Assembly (NCBI GenBank): GCA_018449595.1
Contig: JAAVUU010000007.1
Location: 1 to 64,000 of the forward strand
Direction of reading: 5' to 3'
DNA length: 64,000 bases
DNA from: Rhizobiales bacterium dw_265
GTDB lineage: Bacteria > Pseudomonadota > Alphaproteobacteria > Micropepsales > Micropepsaceae
The notes beneath the pieces are model-generated. The model searched no databases, was not told the DNA's origin, and worked only from the letters and a program-made list of their open reading frames with translations. How positions within the stretch are numbered: position 1 is the stretch's first letter; each line of letters starts with the position of its first letter. The position numbers and the translations under genes are program-made. Shown one piece after another: positions 19,644 through 28,772 of this stretch.

Positions 19644-20483
19644 CTAGACGCCGGAAAAATACGATAAAGCGCGCCGGAACAATGCCCCACCCTCAAGGGC
19701 AAAATCGTCCAGGGCATCGAAGTGCGCCCGGCCCTCTAACTCCAGGACATCCGTCACGGCCGGCCAGTGTTTCGCGAGATCGTCCGATTGCCGGTGAAAT
19801 TCCGCCGATTCGCGTTCGCCCACGGCCAGGACGGACGCCGCACCCACAATCGCCGTCTTGTCGTCGACGCTCAGCGCGGCCGCATCGGCGGCCGACAGGC
19901 CAAGCCATTCGTTCATCAGTGTCCTGGTAAGGGGCCGCAGATCGAAAATGCCGGAAATCGCATACATCGCTCCGAATGGCCGCCGTTCAAGTCCATGCTT
20001 CGTCCAGTCGGTTATTTGATAGAGTCCCGCCAGATAGCCGCCCGCGGAATGCCCCGCGACCATCACCCGCGCCTTCTCCCTGGAATCCAGAACGCGTGCA
20101 AACAGGAAGGGCAGCGCCCCGATAACCGACGCATTGATGTCCGCAAAACGGCTCTGCGGGCAGAGCGGATAGTCCAGGATCGCGACCGAGATGCCGTGCC
20201 TGACGAAATCCCTCGCGACCCAGTCGTGATCCTCCTTGGAGCAGGAGCGCCAGAAGCCGCCGTGGAAGAATATCATCACGCCTTTCGCATCCTCGGCCCG
20301 GAAGAAATCCAATCCTTCCTTGGCGTGGGGACCGTAGGCGAACGACACCGGCTGCCTGGTTTCGAGAAAGGCCTTCGACCGCGCCATCCATCCGCCTATC
20401 ACCGCCGGAATGGACGTCTCCGGCGTCCGCGGATCGTATTGACGGTCGTGCCATCCCGGCGCGTTCGGATTCGTGTCTGTCAT
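19644..20483 (-). CDS. Alpha/beta hydrolase, kynurenine formamidase (arylformamidase)-like
   Basis: 279 residues. The HGGFW motif after a central strand (MIFFHGGFWRSC) is the HGGxW oxyanion signature typical of arylformamidases. The nucleophile elbow is VAGHSAGGYLAG, and a late HFDAL supplies the likely histidine. Arylformamidases hydrolyse N-formyl-kynurenine or other arylformamides. Last gene of the esterase-CobW-amidohydrolase-amidohydrolase operon, 20 bases after its neighbour. Since one characterised relative of these amidohydrolases (NfdA) is an N-substituted formamide deformylase, a formamide theme for the operon is possible but unproven. Confidence 0.8.
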   Translation of the reverse strand: MTDTNPNAPGWHDRQYDPRTPETSIPAVIGGWMARSKAFLETRQPVSFAYGPHAKEGLDFFRAEDAKGVMIFFHGGFWRSCSKEDHDWVARDFVRHGISVAILDYPLCPQSRFADINASVIGALPFLFARVLDSREKARVMVAGHSAGGYLAGLYQITDWTKHGLERRPFGAMYAISGIFDLRPLTRTLMNEWLGLSAADAAALSVDDKTAIVGAASVLAVGERESAEFHRQSDDLAKHWPAVTDVLELEGRAHFDALDDFALEGGALFRRALSYFSGV

Positions 20484-20503
20484 GGATGCCCAATCGAATG
20501 CAG

Positions 20504-22177
20504 CTACCGGCGAAAGACTTCCTCGCCCTGGAAATAGGTCGAAAGCACTTTGGCGTTCTTGAGATCCTCGTCCGGGCAGTTCAGCAGATCGGTGTCGTAA
20601 ACCGCGAAATCGGCCAGCTTGCCCTCTTCAAGGCTGCCATATTGGTCGAGAAACCCAAGCGCCTCCGCGCCATCGCGGGTATAGACTTCCAGGGCCTGGC
20701 GACGCGTCGGGGCCTCTTCCTTCACCAGGACACCGGCCAGGGTGTCGCCGGTGGCGAAGGCGTAAAGCCCGACAAGCGGTTTTTCGGGATCGTACACCGC
20801 CGCCGGCGTATTGGACCCCGCCGAAACATGCAGGCCCTGCTTCATCCAGGATCTGGGTGTCATGCCCCACACATTGATGGCCTGCTCCAGTCCGGTCTTC
20901 GCGGTGGACTGGATGAGGCCGGTCCTGCGGACCTGCTCGAACATTTTCACCGATCGTTCCGCGGCGTAATAATTCAGCATCGGATTGGGATTGAGATTGA
21001 GGCCGAGCTTGCCCGCCCGCTCCATCTGGTCCAGGCGCCGCAGGCCGGTGGGATGCATCATTGGAAAATGCCGGTCGTAGATCGGGCGTTCCCTGTCAGC
21101 CTCTTCCAGCGCGGCAAGCGTCTCATCGACTTCCTGTTCGCCGCCCACCCCCGGAGTTACCGCCAGGCGCCATCCGCGCCGGTTGGCCTCCAGGATATGG
21201 CGCTTCCACGATGCCGCATCCGTCATCTTCCAGCCGTCGAGGCTGTAATCGACGGCCGCGCCGCCGACACTCAGCGACGCATCTCCCATGCTCCAGGGTT
21301 CGAAGAAGGAATCGTACAGCTCGGCATATTCCGCCTCGCTGCGCATGAACTTTTCGGGGATGACGATGAAAAGCTGCGTCCGCAGCTTCAACCGGCCGGC
21401 GCGGCGCGCGATCACATAGGCCGGCACTTCGGCGCGCGTCGTCGCCACATCGCGCGTGGCGGTCACGCCGCAGGCATGGAATATCTTCTGCTGCGCCTCG
21501 ATGGCCGCCACGAATTCCTTTTCGCCCAGATTGACGAAATCGAATTCCTCGGGACGCAGACCCGCCGCCCTGCCCCAGCGGACCCGGGCCAGGTCGGCCG
21601 CGCCCCCCAGCAACTGCCCGGTCGGCCTGCCCTCGCTATCGCGCACGATGCGGCCGGCGGGGTCCGTCGGGTCGGGCGTATTCCCGCCGATGCCCGCCAG
21701 TTCGAGCGCCAGGGTGTTCGCGATGATCGGGCGCCCGCCCTGCATCAGATGGACCGGGTTGTCCGGCGCCGCCTTGTCCAGATCATGGCGATCCGGCCAG
21801 CGGCCTTCCTTGAGGCCGCCGCGATACATGCAGGACGTGGAAATCCATTCACCCGGCTTCCTGGTCGCGGCATCGGCACGAACGGCATCCAGGATATCCT
21901 CGATCGACCGCAGCGCCGTGATGTTGAGCTTGCCGCCCGACGGCAGCAGATCCAGCCCTGAATAAATGACGTGGCTGTATCCGTCGACCATGCCGGGCAG
22001 CACGCAACGGCCGTCCAGGTCGATGATCGCACCGGGGCCCGGCGCCAGGCCGTTCAGGTTGTCGGACGAAATCGCCAGGATGCGGCCATTGCGGATCGCC
22101 ATCGACCTGGCGACGGAGAAACGGTCGTCGCAGGTCAGGATATTGCCGTTGATGAAAACAAGATCGGCCTTCATCAT
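20504..22177 (-). CDS. Amidohydrolase-fold protein with a degenerate metal site
   Basis: 557 residues, no signal peptide. Aligns throughout with the adjacent protein at 22174-23916, but the metal ligands are changed. The HxH motif reads DGYSHVI (first His to Tyr). The bridging-Lys region reads VGGAAVDYSLDG (no Lys). The next His is lost (AVTPGVGG against AIHGPAMY), and the final catalytic Asp is Asn (AGSNTPAAVYD against GGTDCPATVYD). Only the second His of HxH and one later His remain. It is unlikely to bind a normal binuclear zinc centre; it may be a structural/regulatory partner or use other chemistry. Start at 22177 overlaps the preceding stop by ATGA, implying co-translation with the intact paralogue. 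Confidence 0.85.
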   Translation of the reverse strand: MMKADLVFINGNILTCDDRFSVARSMAIRNGRILAISSDNLNGLAPGPGAIIDLDGRCVLPGMVDGYSHVIYSGLDLLPSGGKLNITALRSIEDILDAVRADAATRKPGEWISTSCMYRGGLKEGRWPDRHDLDKAAPDNPVHLMQGGRPIIANTLALELAGIGGNTPDPTDPAGRIVRDSEGRPTGQLLGGAADLARVRWGRAAGLRPEEFDFVNLGEKEFVAAIEAQQKIFHACGVTATRDVATTRAEVPAYVIARRAGRLKLRTQLFIVIPEKFMRSEAEYAELYDSFFEPWSMGDASLSVGGAAVDYSLDGWKMTDAASWKRHILEANRRGWRLAVTPGVGGEQEVDETLAALEEADRERPIYDRHFPMMHPTGLRRLDQMERAGKLGLNLNPNPMLNYYAAERSVKMFEQVRRTGLIQSTAKTGLEQAINVWGMTPRSWMKQGLHVSAGSNTPAAVYDPEKPLVGLYAFATGDTLAGVLVKEEAPTRRQALEVYTRDGAEALGFLDQYGSLEEGKLADFAVYDTDLLNCPDEDLKNAKVLSTYFQGEEVFRR

Positions 22178-23916
22178 GGCAGGAACATCCCCAGGTCGTA
22201 TGGCGAATGCGGCAGGCCCGAAGCGGGCCGCGCATAGACTGTCCTGCCCGCGACCAGGGTTCGCTGGACCTTGATGTCCAGCAATCTGTCGTCGGAGGTG
22301 GTGAGCGGATTGGCCGAGAGGATCACAATGTCGGCCAGCTTGCCCGGCTCCAGAGAACCGATCTTCGTCTCCGCCGACATGGCCCTGGCGGCATTGATCG
22401 TCCACATGCGAAGGGCCTCTTCGGCCGTCACGGCCTGATCCTCCAGCAGCGTGCCCGCAAGACTGGCCTGTGTCCGCGCGCAATACATGCCCAGCAGCGG
22501 ATGTTCTATGTCGTACACCGTTGCCGGACAGTCGGTACCGCCGGTGACCAGCAGCCCGGCGTTGAACCAGTCGCGCATCCGCAAACCCCATTCCCGGCGC
22601 GCATGATCCATCGGCGTAAGGGCCGACGCCTTGGCGATGCCGACTTCCTGCAATGCTTCGTGCATCTTCCTGGAGCGTCCGGCGCCGAAATAGGAAAGCG
22701 GCGGATTGGGCCCGACGGAAAATCCCCATTGCCGCAACAGCGCGAGATGCTCCGGGCGCCCGGTCCCGATCCAGTGTTCGAACGAAAAACGGCGCCCCGC
22801 CAGGGGCCGTTCGGCGTCGGCCTCGACCAGCACATCCATCAGCCTGTCCCAGGCCTCCTGCTGGTACATGGCGGGCCCATGAATGGCCAATGTCCATCCC
22901 ATCCGGTTGGCAGCCAGGATCAGTTGCCTGGCCTTTTGCGGCGAATGGGACCAGAAGCCGTCATTCTGCAGCACCAGCTTGAAGCCGCCGATGCGCCAGA
23001 AATCCGCCTCCTCCCCTTGCGCCGCTCCCGCATAGCTCGAAATCAGCGTCTCGGCCGCGTCGATATCGACATAGCGAATGGGAAGTCCGACGATCAGTTC
23101 GGTGCGAACCGTGGCCTTGCCGGTATCGTTGAGCCGCCTGTAGGAGGCGATTTCATCGCTCGACACCCCCATATCGCGGGTGGCGGTGATGCCCGCGCTG
23201 TTGAGATACTGCATCATGGCCTGAAGACCGGCATCGGCCTTGTCGGCATCGTAATAGATATAATCCCATTTCTTCATGGGCTGGCCCGTGGCCTCCCACC
23301 AGGCACGGCGCGCCATGTCACCGGCCCCGGCAATCAGATGGCCGGTCGGCTCTCCCTGCTCGTCCCTGACGATATGGCCCTCGGCGAACTCGATGCCGCT
23401 GGGATCCTGGGTCCGGGAGGTGATGCCCGCGATGCGCAAGGCATGGGAATTCGCGATGATGTTCTTGCCCGACTGGAAGACATAAACCGGGTTTTCGGGC
23501 GCGACTTCGTCGAGGTCGTGGCGGTTGGGGAAGCGGCCCTCGCGCAAGGCGCCGCGGAACATGCAGGATGTGGCGATCCAGGCGCCCGGACCCACGCGCT
23601 TCACCTCTTCGGCGATGATCTCCTTGATCGCTTCAATGGAGGTCGCCACGGAAATATTCACCTTGGCATGCGCTTCGGGCATATCCAGGCCGGCCAGGAA
23701 CTGATGGGTGTGATTGTCGATCATGCCCGGCAAGGCCGTGGCGCCATCCAGATCGATCAGCTGGGTCGCGCCGGTCTTCAGCGCCATGATCTCGGCGTCG
23801 CTGCCGACCGCCAGTATTTTCCCGCCGGCAATGGCGATTGCCTCCGCGATCCGGAAATCCGCATCGACGGTCAACACCGTACCGCCGTGGATGATGATGT
23901 CAGCCTGCTGCTGCAT
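22174..23916 (-). CDS. Cytoplasmic amidohydrolase (YtcJ/Amidohydro_3 type), intact
   Basis: 580 residues, no signal peptide. Metal set present: IDNHTHQF, GGFKLVLQNDG with bridging Lys, LAIHGPAMY, FEHWIGTG and GGTDCPATVYD. The C-terminus carries the usual LEPGKLADIVIL beta-sandwich return. It overlaps the CobW-like gene by 17 bases and the degenerate paralogue by 4. The family includes N-substituted formamide deformylase and various amide hydrolases; the substrate here is unknown. The coupled metallochaperone gene suggests the enzyme needs help acquiring its metal. Confidence 0.92.
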   Translation of the reverse strand: MQQQADIIIHGGTVLTVDADFRIAEAIAIAGGKILAVGSDAEIMALKTGATQLIDLDGATALPGMIDNHTHQFLAGLDMPEAHAKVNISVATSIEAIKEIIAEEVKRVGPGAWIATSCMFRGALREGRFPNRHDLDEVAPENPVYVFQSGKNIIANSHALRIAGITSRTQDPSGIEFAEGHIVRDEQGEPTGHLIAGAGDMARRAWWEATGQPMKKWDYIYYDADKADAGLQAMMQYLNSAGITATRDMGVSSDEIASYRRLNDTGKATVRTELIVGLPIRYVDIDAAETLISSYAGAAQGEEADFWRIGGFKLVLQNDGFWSHSPQKARQLILAANRMGWTLAIHGPAMYQQEAWDRLMDVLVEADAERPLAGRRFSFEHWIGTGRPEHLALLRQWGFSVGPNPPLSYFGAGRSRKMHEALQEVGIAKASALTPMDHARREWGLRMRDWFNAGLLVTGGTDCPATVYDIEHPLLGMYCARTQASLAGTLLEDQAVTAEEALRMWTINAARAMSAETKIGSLEPGKLADIVILSANPLTTSDDRLLDIKVQRTLVAGRTVYARPASGLPHSPYDLGMFLP

Positions 23917-24868
23917 AAGTCACCGCCACACATTGCTCGAACCCCGCCTGCAAGGCTGCGGCGTCCAGATCGCGTCCTATCAAAACCAGTTCGGCACCCC
24001 CGGCCGGCAGCAACGCAGCCTCCACCATCCTGGCGGATCGCCGGCGGCCCACGGCCTGTACCAGGGTCACGGCGTCGGAGCCGGAAAACCGGACAAAGCC
24101 CTTGATGCGGCAGATGCCGCGGGGAAGCCGGTCAAGCCAGCCATTGAACCGGTTCGTGCACAGCGCGGCCCCGGCTTTCAATGTCACGGAGCGAAAGCCG
24201 GTGTCGTGAACATGGCTCTGGCCGGATATGGGGCGTCGATAAGGCTGCGCGGGAAAGAATGCTTCCGGCGGAATTTCGGCCTCCGTCGTGCGGATACAGG
24301 CCGCCGCCGGGTTGAGCATCGCCAGCGCGCGCTCGATCCCGTCCGCCACGGCCGGCGTCACTAGGTCGCATTTGTTGATGACCAGGAGATCGGAGGTGAC
24401 GATCTGTTGATAGGCCACCTGGGCGTTCTGCAGATTTTCATTGAACTGGTCGGCATCGATGAGACAGACGACGGATGCAATGAGGAGGGGCGCGCCGGCC
24501 CGCCTGCTTGCGTCCAGGAATGCGAGAACAGGCTCGGGGTCCGCCAGTCCGCTTGTCTCGATCACAATGCCCTTGATGGGGCGGTCCAGCGCGACAAGCG
24601 CCGCGATGGCGCGGCGGATATCCTGCGTGCCCACGCAGCAGATGCAGCCATTGGCGAGTTCGACAAGCGGGACATCGGCGGGAATAAGCCGGCCGTCCAC
24701 GCCAAGCTCGCCGAACTCATTGACGATGACCGCGATCTGCCCACCGCTGGATTGCAGAAAGCGATTGAGCAGGGTGGTCTTGCCCGCGCCCAGAAAGCCC
24801 GTAATGATCGCCACCGGCAGGTCTTCGTCCTGCGCGCCGGCGGTGCTGCTCCGGGCTCCCTGGCTCAT
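23900..24868 (-). CDS. COG0523 (CobW/ZNG-type) metallochaperone GTPase
   Basis: 322 residues. Walker A is GFLGAGKTTLLNRFL; the G3E hallmark Cys motif is NGCICC (CxCC, metal-binding); IETSGLADPEPV, NKCD for guanine, and a C-terminal CobW_C domain (GICRIKGFVRF) complete the pattern. These GTPases deliver zinc, cobalt or iron to client enzymes. Overlaps the esterase (ATGA) and the amidohydrolase (17 bases), so its clients are probably the amidohydrolases of the same operon. It is unlikely to serve cobalamin synthesis, as no cob genes are near. Metal identity is inferred. Confidence 0.9.
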   Translation of the reverse strand: MSQGARSSTAGAQDEDLPVAIITGFLGAGKTTLLNRFLQSSGGQIAVIVNEFGELGVDGRLIPADVPLVELANGCICCVGTQDIRRAIAALVALDRPIKGIVIETSGLADPEPVLAFLDASRRAGAPLLIASVVCLIDADQFNENLQNAQVAYQQIVTSDLLVINKCDLVTPAVADGIERALAMLNPAAACIRTTEAEIPPEAFFPAQPYRRPISGQSHVHDTGFRSVTLKAGAALCTNRFNGWLDRLPRGICRIKGFVRFSGSDAVTLVQAVGRRRSARMVEAALLPAGGAELVLIGRDLDAAALQAGFEQCVAVTYAAAG

Positions 24869-26325
24869 TGCACGGCCGCCGCGCTGGCTTGGTCCAGATG
24901 CAGCATGCCGTGCTCGTCACCCGACCAAACCGCGAATCCGGGATTGCCGTCGCGCGCGAAGGCGCCCCAGCGCGCCATGACCGCACGCGCCATCTGTTCC
25001 ATCTCGGACCCGTCCGCGCCGGACAGGAAGGTTCCGCCGCGCCAGGCATCGAGATTGCCGAATGTGAAGGGCAGATCGATGCAGTGACAGGCCTTCAGGG
25101 CAGGATCGGGAGATTCCCAGTCGAACCGATAGACATGGGCGCGCCCGCCGTGCCGGACGACGGTGTCCGCGAACCGGATCGAAGGCGTGACGAAGGTCGC
25201 GTTGGAAACCAGCGTAAGATAGGCCTGCCGGGGATCGGCCGCGCTTTCGCCGACGGCCCGCGCCAGGTCATCGGCGGAGGGCCTTGGAAATATCCCAGCA
25301 GCTTTCGCCGCAAAGCCCTGCGCATCCGTGGGCACCTCAAGCGGAAACACCGCATAGAACAGATTGGCTTCGTCCTTGGCCCAGCCGACGAGAATCTCGA
25401 TGCCGCGCGCCGCGGCATTGCGCGCCGCGATCTCGACGAAGTCCTGCTGGCTTCCCTCGGTGTAGGGATGGGTTTCGGCCGGCATCAGCGCGGGGCGCAG
25501 ATCGCCTTCCTGCATCCGGCCGCCCTTCATCATCGCGGCCGCCTGGGCTTTCAGAATTTCGCTGACGGGCAGCGCACGCAAGGCGAGCAACAGATCATGC
25601 GTATCCGGTTCGAGCCTCAGTTCGCCAAGGAACAGCTTCGCCGTATTCAAGGCTTCGGCTTTCGTGAAAAAGGCAATGCCGGCCGGCGCGCTTTGAATGA
25701 TCGCACGCTGGAAGAGGTCTTCCGTTCCGGCCACGGCCAACAAGGACATGATGGTATGGCCGCCGCCGGATTGCCCCATGACCGTGATGTTCGCGGGATC
25801 GCCGCCAAAGGCCTGGATTTCGTCCCGAACCCAGCGCAGCGCGAGTTCCTGATCGAGAAGCGCATAATTACCCTCCACGATACCCGGAATCGAAAGATAA
25901 CCCAGGGCGCCCAGCCGATAATTGACACCCACCACGATAAGCCCCTGCTCCCGCGCCAGGCGCGCGCCATCGTACCAGGGAAAGGAGGCGGAGCCGGTCG
26001 CAAAACCGCCGCCATGCAGCCAGACGATGACGGGAAGCGGGCCCTTCGCATTCTCGGGCGCCCAGATGTTCAGGAAGAGACAGTCTTCATCGAAGGGCAG
26101 GTCTACCGTGCCCATCGTTGCAAAAACGCGGCTGGGCGTCTGCGGCGCGACGGGGCGATTCCGCGTGGCGGACAAGACGCCATCCCAGGCTTTCACGGGC
26201 ACCGGCGGTGCAAAGCGCAAGCCGCCGACCGGCGGCTCGGCATACGGCACCCCCAGGAATTCCACAATGTCACCAGATGCTTGACCCTTTATTTTCCCGG
26301 TCGTAAGCGTAACAATATCAGGCAT
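24865..26325 (-). CDS. Type B carboxylesterase
   Basis: 486 residues, no signal peptide. Family strings: GVPYAEPPVGGLRFAPPVP, FDEDCLFLNIWAP, PVIVWLHGGGFATGS, and FGGDPANITVMGQSGGGHTIMSL. The nucleophile elbow is GQSGGG instead of the common GESAGA. The catalytic His is probably in ACHCIDLPFTFGN. A longer frame exists upstream, but ATG 26325 sits behind an AAGAAGAAAG ribosome-site stretch and begins the conserved domain. First gene of the five-gene hydrolytic operon, divergent from a LysR gene. Likely cleaves an ester in the same substrate that the amidohydrolases and formamidase process. Confidence 0.9.
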   Translation of the reverse strand: MPDIVTLTTGKIKGQASGDIVEFLGVPYAEPPVGGLRFAPPVPVKAWDGVLSATRNRPVAPQTPSRVFATMGTVDLPFDEDCLFLNIWAPENAKGPLPVIVWLHGGGFATGSASFPWYDGARLAREQGLIVVGVNYRLGALGYLSIPGIVEGNYALLDQELALRWVRDEIQAFGGDPANITVMGQSGGGHTIMSLLAVAGTEDLFQRAIIQSAPAGIAFFTKAEALNTAKLFLGELRLEPDTHDLLLALRALPVSEILKAQAAAMMKGGRMQEGDLRPALMPAETHPYTEGSQQDFVEIAARNAAARGIEILVGWAKDEANLFYAVFPLEVPTDAQGFAAKAAGIFPRPSADDLARAVGESAADPRQAYLTLVSNATFVTPSIRFADTVVRHGGRAHVYRFDWESPDPALKACHCIDLPFTFGNLDAWRGGTFLSGADGSEMEQMARAVMARWGAFARDGNPGFAVWSGDEHGMLHLDQASAAAVQ

Positions 26326-26489
26326 CTGAATATAGCTTTCTTCTTTTTCACCCGAGACACTATCGGAAGCGATTTGGTTTCTGGGGTTGCAAGATTGGAA
26401 CGCTCCGTCGTAGTTTTTTGATATGATTGGGGCGCAGCGCATCACTAACGTCGCAACGATGCCTCGAATTTAACGGCGCGGGACAACAC
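26326..26489. promoter_or_regulatory. Divergent promoter region, esterase operon / LysR
   Basis: 164 bases, AT-richer than the flanks, between the first gene of the hydrolytic operon and the LysR gene. This is the usual location for a LysR operator. I could not identify one clear T-N11-A palindrome. Confidence 0.4.
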
Positions 26490-27443
26490 TTGCTGCGGCG
26501 AACGGATGACTTGGCGCTGCTATCCCTGGTCGTTGAAGCCGGCGGGCTCACGGCAGCCAGCAAAATCGCCGGCATCACCAAATCCAGCCTGAGCCGGCGC
26601 CTCGCGGATCTGGAGGAAAGCCTCGGCATCCGTCTCATCGAGCGGACGTCCCGGAGTTTTCGCGTCACCGATCTTGGCCTGCAGCTCTGCCGCCATGGCG
26701 CCACCATTCGTGCCGCGGGAGAAGCGGCGCTGGACCTTGTGCAAAGCACGCTTTCCGAGCCCAGCGGTCTGCTCAATATCGCCTGCCCCGTCATCATTTC
26801 GGAAATGATCGTGGGCGCGGCGGCGACAAAATTCGCGCTGAAATATCCCCGGGTGCAGGTCACGTTCGATTCGACGACCGGCCTGCCGAAAGATGCCCTG
26901 GATACCTATGACCTGCTGTTTCGTCCCTCGCCCACGATCCTGCCCGATTCCGAGATGATTGCCCGTCCCATGCTGGCGACACCCTATGAGCTGGTGGCGT
27001 CGCCGGCCTGGGTGAAAAGCGTCGGATCGATCACCGAGACGGCGCAGTTGAGCGGGCTTGACGGAATCGGATGGTGGGAAACCGGTCCCATGCCCAAATG
27101 GCGTCTGCACCATGAGAACGGCGAACAGTTCGAGATTCCCGTCCGCCAGCGCTTCCAGACCAACAATCTTGCCGTTGCGCGCCTGGGAGCCCTGGGCGGG
27201 CTGGGCATGGCGCGGTTGCCATTGCCCATGTGTTCGGCGGATATCGCGAACGGCCGCCTGATGCGGGTCATGGCCAGCGTATTCGCCGAAACCGTCAGCA
27301 TCTATGTCGTCTATCCCAACCGCCGCTCCCTCACGCCGGCGGGCCGGATGTTTCTGGAGGAAGTCGAAATGGCCTTCAACGAATTCCAGTTGGGGCCTTT
27401 GCAGCAGTCCGTTTATCCGTTCCAGCTGACCGACCGGTTCTAA
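26490..27443 (+). CDS. LysR family transcriptional regulator
   Basis: 317 residues from TTG 26490, chosen because the LysR helix-turn-helix then begins at the usual distance (DDLALLSLVVEAGGLTAASKIAGITKSSLSRRLADLEESLG, then RLIERTSRSFRVT). An upstream TTG at 26427 would add 21 unrelated residues. The effector-binding domain follows, with the segment NLAVARLGALGGLGMARLP. Divergent from the esterase-CobW-amidohydrolase operon and convergent with the MFS gene (3 bases). Most likely activates the hydrolytic operon in response to substrate; the effector is unknown. Confidence 0.85.
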   Translation: MLRRTDDLALLSLVVEAGGLTAASKIAGITKSSLSRRLADLEESLGIRLIERTSRSFRVTDLGLQLCRHGATIRAAGEAALDLVQSTLSEPSGLLNIACPVIISEMIVGAAATKFALKYPRVQVTFDSTTGLPKDALDTYDLLFRPSPTILPDSEMIARPMLATPYELVASPAWVKSVGSITETAQLSGLDGIGWWETGPMPKWRLHHENGEQFEIPVRQRFQTNNLAVARLGALGGLGMARLPLPMCSADIANGRLMRVMASVFAETVSIYVVYPNRRSLTPAGRMFLEEVEMAFNEFQLGPLQQSVYPFQLTDRF

Positions 27444-27446
27444 GCC

Positions 27447-28772
27447 TCAGGCGCCGGACCCGGCCTCATCGGCATAGAGCGTCGCATCCAGGGGCTTGCG
27501 ATTGCTTTCCGGCATGATGATGTAACTCACCAGGCTGACGGCCCCGACCGCACAGACAATGGCCGCTATCGTGGCATAGCTGTGCCGGCCGACAAGCGTC
27601 GTGGCGAGGGCCGGAAAAGTCGAACTGGTCAGAACCAGCGCCACCGCATACGCCAGGCCAAACCCGGTGGCGCGCACCCGTGTCGAAAACACTTCGCACA
27701 TTCCCGAAACCAGCGCCGGCGCCATGATGGCCAGCAGAATGTTACCCAGCAGGCAAACGACCGTCGCCGCCATCATTCCGTGCAGGCGCGGCAGCAGCCA
27801 GAAGGTGGGAAATGTCAGCAGGATGGCCCCGACCGCATAGACGATGAGCAGCGGCTTGCGCCCGATCCTGTCCGAAAGAATTGCCATGGGAATCATGGTG
27901 ACAAGAAACGCGGCCACGCCGACCATGTTCAATTCCAGGGCATGGTTGCGCGGAATGTCCGTGGCAAGCGCGAGATAGGTGGGGAAATAGATCTGCCAGG
28001 CCAGGAAGCTGATGCTGGGCGACATCGCCATCGCCACCACCAGGATCGTCACGCGCCATTCCCGGGCCAGGAACTTCAGGATATGGCCATGTTCCTTCGC
28101 AGCCCGGAAAACCGGCGTCTCTTCCGCATTGAAGCGGAGATAGAGGCCTACAAGGCCCATGACGGCGCCCAAAATGAAGGGCAGCCGCCAGCCATAAGCG
28201 AACATGTCGCCTTGGGACAAATACTCGCCGAGCCCGGCGGAAATCGCCAGGGCGGACAGCGTGGCCAGGCCGGTGCTGAGTTGCTGAAACGATGCCAAAA
28301 GGGCCCGGCGGCGCGGCGGCGCGAATTCCAGCAGATAGGTGACGGCGCTGCCGCCCTCTCCGCCGGTACACAGGCCCTGCACCAGGCGCGCGATCAAAAG
28401 CGCGATCGGCGCGGCGATGCCGATGCGGTCATAGTCGGGACAGAGCCCTATGCACAGGCAGCTGAACGCCATGCCCAGCACCGAAAGACTCATGGCATTG
28501 CGGCGCCCCCTGCGATCGCTGTAGAGGCCGAACAGGAAGGCGCCCAGGGGACGAACGACAAATCCCAGCGCCAGCACCATGAAGGCCAGCAAAAGAGACA
28601 CGACCGGATCGTGGGCCGGAAAATAGGACTTCGCGAAGATCGGCGCCATATAGGCATAGATCGTCCAGTCGAAAAACTCGACGAAATTCCCGATCGATCC
28701 AACGATCACCGGCCGCGCGGCGATGCCCGAAAACACGGATTGGCCGCCATGACGTGGCTGGTGTGGGTTCAT
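27447..28772 (-). CDS. MFS transporter, metabolite:H+ symporter type
   Basis: 441 residues from ATG 28772; the open frame is longer, but the upstream part is not protein-like. Twelve hydrophobic segments are predicted. The motif GSIGNFVEFFDWTIYAYMAPIFA opens TM1 and GLYSDRRGRRNAM is the loop 2-3 MFS signature. RLVQGLCTGGEGGSAVTYLLEFAP is typical of the MHS subfamily (alpha-ketoglutarate, proline/betaine, shikimate permeases), and the partner motif SDRIGRKP lies in the second half. Probably inner-membrane uptake of an organic acid handled by the nearby operon. Same strand as the two GYD genes. Confidence 0.88.
   Translation of the reverse strand: MNPHQPRHGGQSVFSGIAARPVIVGSIGNFVEFFDWTIYAYMAPIFAKSYFPAHDPVVSLLLAFMVLALGFVVRPLGAFLFGLYSDRRGRRNAMSLSVLGMAFSCLCIGLCPDYDRIGIAAPIALLIARLVQGLCTGGEGGSAVTYLLEFAPPRRRALLASFQQLSTGLATLSALAISAGLGEYLSQGDMFAYGWRLPFILGAVMGLVGLYLRFNAEETPVFRAAKEHGHILKFLAREWRVTILVVAMAMSPSISFLAWQIYFPTYLALATDIPRNHALELNMVGVAAFLVTMIPMAILSDRIGRKPLLIVYAVGAILLTFPTFWLLPRLHGMMAATVVCLLGNILLAIMAPALVSGMCEVFSTRVRATGFGLAYAVALVLTSSTFPALATTLVGRHSYATIAAIVCAVGAVSLVSYIIMPESNRKPLDATLYADEAGSGA

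Noticed and set aside
22178..22897. Long N-terminal extension of the degenerate amidohydrolase
   Set aside because: It is antisense-free but out of frame with the overlapping amidohydrolase gene, has no motif, and the ATGA overlap at 22174-22177 gives a natural start.
23900..24868. Cobalamin biosynthesis role for the CobW-like protein
   Set aside because: No cob/cbi genes are in the window; the operon context of zinc-type hydrolases makes a general metallochaperone more likely.
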